From Verrucomicrobiota bacterium (lineage in GTDB: Bacteria; Verrucomicrobiota; Verrucomicrobiia; Limisphaerales; JADLHS01), in assembly GCA_025360895.1 (NCBI GenBank), contig JANYBF010000124.1:1-9307 (forward strand): DNA of 9,307 bases. Reading direction: 5' to 3'. Both the position numbers and the translations under genes were made by a program. Shown in pieces: positions 6,484-9,307 of this stretch; position 1 is the first letter of the stretch; the number at the start of each line of letters is the position of its first letter. The notes beneath the pieces were generated by a model. The model saw only the letters and a list, made by a program, of their open reading frames with translations. It was not told where the DNA came from and searched no databases.

Positions 6484-6756
6484 GTAGCCCGGCGACTCCG
6501 TGTGGATGCGTGGCAATCCACCTCGCTCCCAGATGGCAAATCAATTTTCGTTGGACCGCTTTAACCCCAGACGGTTTACCCGGGACAGCAAAAGCCACAG
6601 TCCACTAGATGTTTGGTAAGCAAGACAAAAGCGCCCCAACTAATGGTATTTCTGACCGTTTTATCTGGAGATAATCGTTGTGCGGCAGGGGTGGTTTTTT
6701 TACTATTGTTGTCGATTGTCGGCGGGTAAAAAAAAGGCGCTGACGCAACGCAATTT
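6484..6756 (+). promoter_or_regulatory. Non-coding gap upstream of gyrB with candidate promoter
   Basis: These 273 nt hold no convincing gene. A small stem GTGGAT/ATCCAC (6502-6507 with 6516-6521) follows the permease but lacks a T-tract, so it is not a good terminator. An interrupted palindrome TTATCT-GG-AGATAA lies at 6661-6674. Immediately after it, TTGTGC (6678-6683), 17 nt, then TACTAT (6701-6706) make a plausible sigma-70-type promoter for gyrB, leaving about a 45-nt leader. The leader includes an eight-A run and has no Shine-Dalgarno motif before the ATG at 6757. Confidence 0.4.
6661..6674. promoter_or_regulatory. Interrupted palindrome upstream of gyrB
   Basis: TTATCT and AGATAA are exact reverse complements separated by GG. 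The site sits 3 nt before the candidate -35 box (6678-6683), where an operator would act. It also contains GATAAT (6670-6675), a good -10 sequence, though no matching -35 is found 16-18 nt upstream. It could therefore be a regulator site, an alternative promoter or chance. Confidence 0.3.
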
Positions 6757-9273
6757 ATGTCGAATATTTCTGATCCGTCCGAAGATAAAAACCAGCCGTC
6801 CGACACGACGGTAAAGGCCGATTACGGCTCGGCACAGCTTGGAAAACTGGAGGGCTTGGAGGCTGTGCGCAAGAAGCCGGGCATGTATATCGGCGGCACC
6901 GATGAGCGGGCGTTGCACCATTGTGTGAGCGAGGTGCTGGATAACTCCGTGGACGAACATCTCGCCGGCCACTGCGACAAGATCGAGGTGGCGATCCATG
7001 TGGATGGCTCGATCTCCGTCCGCGACAACGGGCGTGGCATTCCGGTGGACATCCATCCACAATACAAAATTCCCGGCGTGGAGATGGTGCTGACGACGTT
7101 GCACTCGGGCGGCAAATATGGTCAGGGCGGGTATAAGTTTTCCGGCGGCACGCATGGCGTCGGCGCGAAGTGCGTCAATGCCGTGAGCGAATGGTTCGAG
7201 GTGGAGGTTTCGCGCAACGGCGAGGTTTATCACATGGAGTTCGAGCGGGGTAAAACGATTCAGAAACTTCACGTCATTAGCAAATCGAAAAGCACCGGGA
7301 CGCTTATCACGTTCATGCCGGACACGGAAATTTTCCGCGAGACGATTGAGTTCAAGGCGGACCGCATCAGCCAGCGGTTGCGCGAACTGGCCTTTTTGAA
7401 TTCGGGTTTGGAGATTGTTTTCCGGGACGAGCGGCAGGCGGATGCCAAGCCGGAGGTTTTTTATTACAAGGACGGCACGGAAGAATTCGTGAAGCAGCTT
7501 AACAAGAGCAAGACACCGTTGCATCCAAAGCCCATCGCGTTCCGCAAGGAGACCAAGGAAAAGAACGACGACAAAGACATCGAGGTGCATGTCGAAGTCG
7601 TGTTGCAATACAACGATAGCTACAACGATCAGGTCTTGTGTTACACGAACACGGTTCACAATCCCGACGGCGGCTCGCATCTGTCCGGCTTCCGCAGTGC
7701 GGTGACCCGGGCGATCAATCAATACGCGAAGTCCAACGAGTTGCTGAAGGAGAAAGACCCGCAGATCACTGGCGACGACGTCCGCGAAGGTTTGACGGCG
7801 GTCATCTCCGTGAAGCACAGCGATCCCAAGTTTGAATCGCAGACGAAGGTGAAGTTGCTTTCGCCGGAAGTGGAAAGAATCGTCGGCTCGGTTTCGTACG
7901 AAGGCTTGATGGCGTACTTCGATGGAAATCCGCCCGTCGCCAAACGCATTATTGACAAGAGTCTCAACGCCGCGCGCGCACGGGAAGCCGCCCGTAAGGC
8001 GCGCGAAGCTGTCCGCAAATCAGCGCTCACCGGTGGCGGATTGCCCGGTAAACTGGCGGATTGTTCCGACCGCGATCCGGTGAACACCGAACTCTATATT
8101 GTCGAGGGCGACTCGGCCGGTGGCTCGGCGAAGCAGGGGCGCGATCGAAAGTTCCAGGCGATTCTCCCGTTGCGCGGCAAACTTATCAACGTGGAAAAGG
8201 CGCGGCTGGACAAAGTCCTTCAGAACAACGAAATCCGTACGATGATCACCGCCATCGGCACCGGCATCGGTGATGGTGAGGGTGAGGGGGCCTTTGATTT
8301 AAACCGGTTGCGCTACCACAAAATCATCATCATGACCGATGCTGACGTGGACGGCTCGCACATCCGCACCTTGTTGCTGACGTTTTTCTATCGCCAGATG
8401 CCGCAGCTCGTGAAGCAGGGGTTTGTCTATATCGCCCAACCGCCGCTCTACTCGATCACGCGCAAGAAGAAGACGGATTACATCGACGACGATGTGCAGT
8501 TGAACCGGATTCTAGTGCAGAACGGCGTGGAGGAAGTGCAGTTGAAGAGCCTGGCGGATGGCAAAGAGTTCACTCAAAAGCAGCTCGAGGAAATTCTCCA
8601 GTTGCTGGAGTCGGTGGACAAACACACGGCGTATGTGCGGCGACAGGGGGGCGACTTTGGTGATTATGTTGAGCAACGTTCGCCGGATGGGGAGTATCCG
8701 TCACATCTCGTGAAAGTGCGCGAAGGCAATGATGAGACCGTGCATTATTTCGTAACGAGCGAGGAACTGGAGACTTTTAAGGCGAAGCACGCTGACCTAT
8801 TTAACGGTGACACCGAAATGCGGAAAAAGGATGGGCCGACCCGCCGCGCGATCTACGCCGATCTGCATCACGAAAGCAAAGCGGTGGCGGAGTTGATGGG
8901 CAAGTTGTCCAAGAAGGGGCTGTCGGTGGACCACTTTTCCGCGCAGGACAAACCGCTCTATGAACTGACCGAAGGCGAAGGCGAGCGGGCGAGCGTGACG
9001 CCGTTGTTCTCGATCCCGGAAATCCTGAGTGCGGTGAAAGCCGTCGGCAAGAAGGGCATTCAGATGTATCGCTTCAAGGGGCTCGGCGAAATGGACGCCA
9101 AGGAGCTGTTCGAGACCACCATGAACCCGGTTCGGCGCAAATTGCTCCGCATCGAACTCACCGACGCCGTCGAGGCGGAGGAAATGTTTGTGCGACTGAT
9201 GGGCGATGTGGTTGAGCCGCGCCGCCAGTTCATCGAAGACAATGCGCTGAACGTCCGCAACCTCGACGTTTAA
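6757..9273 (+). CDS. gyrB: DNA gyrase subunit B
   Basis: ATPase and Toprim subunit of DNA gyrase, which with GyrA introduces negative supercoils. The 838-aa product carries the GHKL ATPase at about 24-240: LEGLEAVRKKPGMYIGGT, SEVLDNSVDE (catalytic Glu59, Asn63), DNGRGIPV (Asp90) and the GTHGVGAKCVNAVS lid (131-144). The transducer domain, about 240-420, has the QTK loop with Lys364. The Toprim domain starts at about 445 with VEGDSAGGSA (Glu450) and MTDADVDGSH (Asp528, Asp530, Asp532). About 190 residues then separate QPPLYSI from YRFKGLGEMDAKELFETTMNP (771-791). This matches the insert-bearing gyrases, such as the 804-aa E. coli GyrB, rather than the shorter Gram-positive form. The whole family core is intact. 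I favour GyrB over ParE from the Toprim motif, the insert and the length. The ATG at 6757 lacks a Shine-Dalgarno motif. Confidence 0.97.
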   Translation: MSNISDPSEDKNQPSDTTVKADYGSAQLGKLEGLEAVRKKPGMYIGGTDERALHHCVSEVLDNSVDEHLAGHCDKIEVAIHVDGSISVRDNGRGIPVDIHPQYKIPGVEMVLTTLHSGGKYGQGGYKFSGGTHGVGAKCVNAVSEWFEVEVSRNGEVYHMEFERGKTIQKLHVISKSKSTGTLITFMPDTEIFRETIEFKADRISQRLRELAFLNSGLEIVFRDERQADAKPEVFYYKDGTEEFVKQLNKSKTPLHPKPIAFRKETKEKNDDKDIEVHVEVVLQYNDSYNDQVLCYTNTVHNPDGGSHLSGFRSAVTRAINQYAKSNELLKEKDPQITGDDVREGLTAVISVKHSDPKFESQTKVKLLSPEVERIVGSVSYEGLMAYFDGNPPVAKRIIDKSLNAARAREAARKAREAVRKSALTGGGLPGKLADCSDRDPVNTELYIVEGDSAGGSAKQGRDRKFQAILPLRGKLINVEKARLDKVLQNNEIRTMITAIGTGIGDGEGEGAFDLNRLRYHKIIIMTDADVDGSHIRTLLLTFFYRQMPQLVKQGFVYIAQPPLYSITRKKKTDYIDDDVQLNRILVQNGVEEVQLKSLADGKEFTQKQLEEILQLLESVDKHTAYVRRQGGDFGDYVEQRSPDGEYPSHLVKVREGNDETVHYFVTSEELETFKAKHADLFNGDTEMRKKDGPTRRAIYADLHHESKAVAELMGKLSKKGLSVDHFSAQDKPLYELTEGEGERASVTPLFSIPEILSAVKAVGKKGIQMYRFKGLGEMDAKELFETTMNPVRRKLLRIELTDAVEAEEMFVRLMGDVVEPRRQFIEDNALNVRNLDV

Positions 9274-9303
9274 TTCCAATTCCAATTTACCGCAACCCGC
9301 ACC

Positions 9304-9307
9304 ATGC
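9304..9307 (+). CDS. Possible start of next gene, cut by window end
   Basis: An ATG at 9304-9306 lies 30 nt after the gyrB stop, beyond a small direct repeat (ATTCCA twice, 9273-9284). gyrA often follows gyrB, which would fit a gyrB-gyrA operon, but only four bases are visible and nothing about the product can be read. Confidence 0.2.

Noticed and set aside
6502..6521. Stem-loop after the permease as a terminator
   Set aside because: The stem is only 6 bp with an 8-nt loop and is not followed by a run of T.
6703..7818. Open frame of 371 codons on the minus strand opposite gyrB
   Set aside because: It is antisense to the conserved GyrB ATPase region and matches nothing I recognise. It is a shadow of gyrB codon bias.
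6757..9273. ParE (topoisomerase IV subunit B) instead of GyrB
   Set aside because: The 838-aa length, the insert after the Toprim motif and the TDADVDGSHI and FKGLGEMD...ETTMNP motifs fit GyrB better.

Overview
The window reads as chromosomal housekeeping DNA from a bacterium, probably of the Verrucomicrobiota/Planctomycetota (PVC) group. This rests on a pseudopilin of the H-X9-DG type, a long GyrB, no Shine-Dalgarno motif at most gene starts, and GC-rich inverted repeats between genes. It is an inference from pattern recognition, not from a search. There is no tRNA, rRNA, CRISPR array, integrase or transposase.

Layout. Positions 1-86 hold no gene, only two short tracts of 8-10-nt repeats. 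Positions 87-218 (minus) carry a diverged, internally deleted copy of the last codons of gcvP, directly beyond the intact gcvP (227-3121, minus), which encodes single-chain glycine decarboxylase. A 121-nt gap separates gcvP from a divergent gene (3243-3863, plus) for a small membrane-anchored alpha-helical protein of unknown function. A 197-nt MITE-like element with 26-nt perfect inverted termini (3906-4102) follows. Its right arm runs into the start of a type II secretion/type IV-like pseudopilin gene (about 4093-4653). That gene overlaps by ATGA an ABC transporter ATPase gene (4650-5627), followed 19 nt later by its ABC-2 permease gene (5647-6483). A 273-nt non-coding gap with a candidate promoter precedes gyrB (6757-9273). 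An ATG at 9304 may open the next gene.

How the genes relate. The ATPase and permease form a plausible two-gene exporter, translationally coupled to the pseudopilin. gcvP and gyrB are independent housekeeping genes. No previously undescribed multi-gene system is evident. The two observations most worth a second look are the gcvP 3'-end relic, whose differences from the intact gene are almost all synonymous, and the inverted-repeat arm that appears to supply the ribosome binding site, start codon and leader peptide of the pseudopilin.
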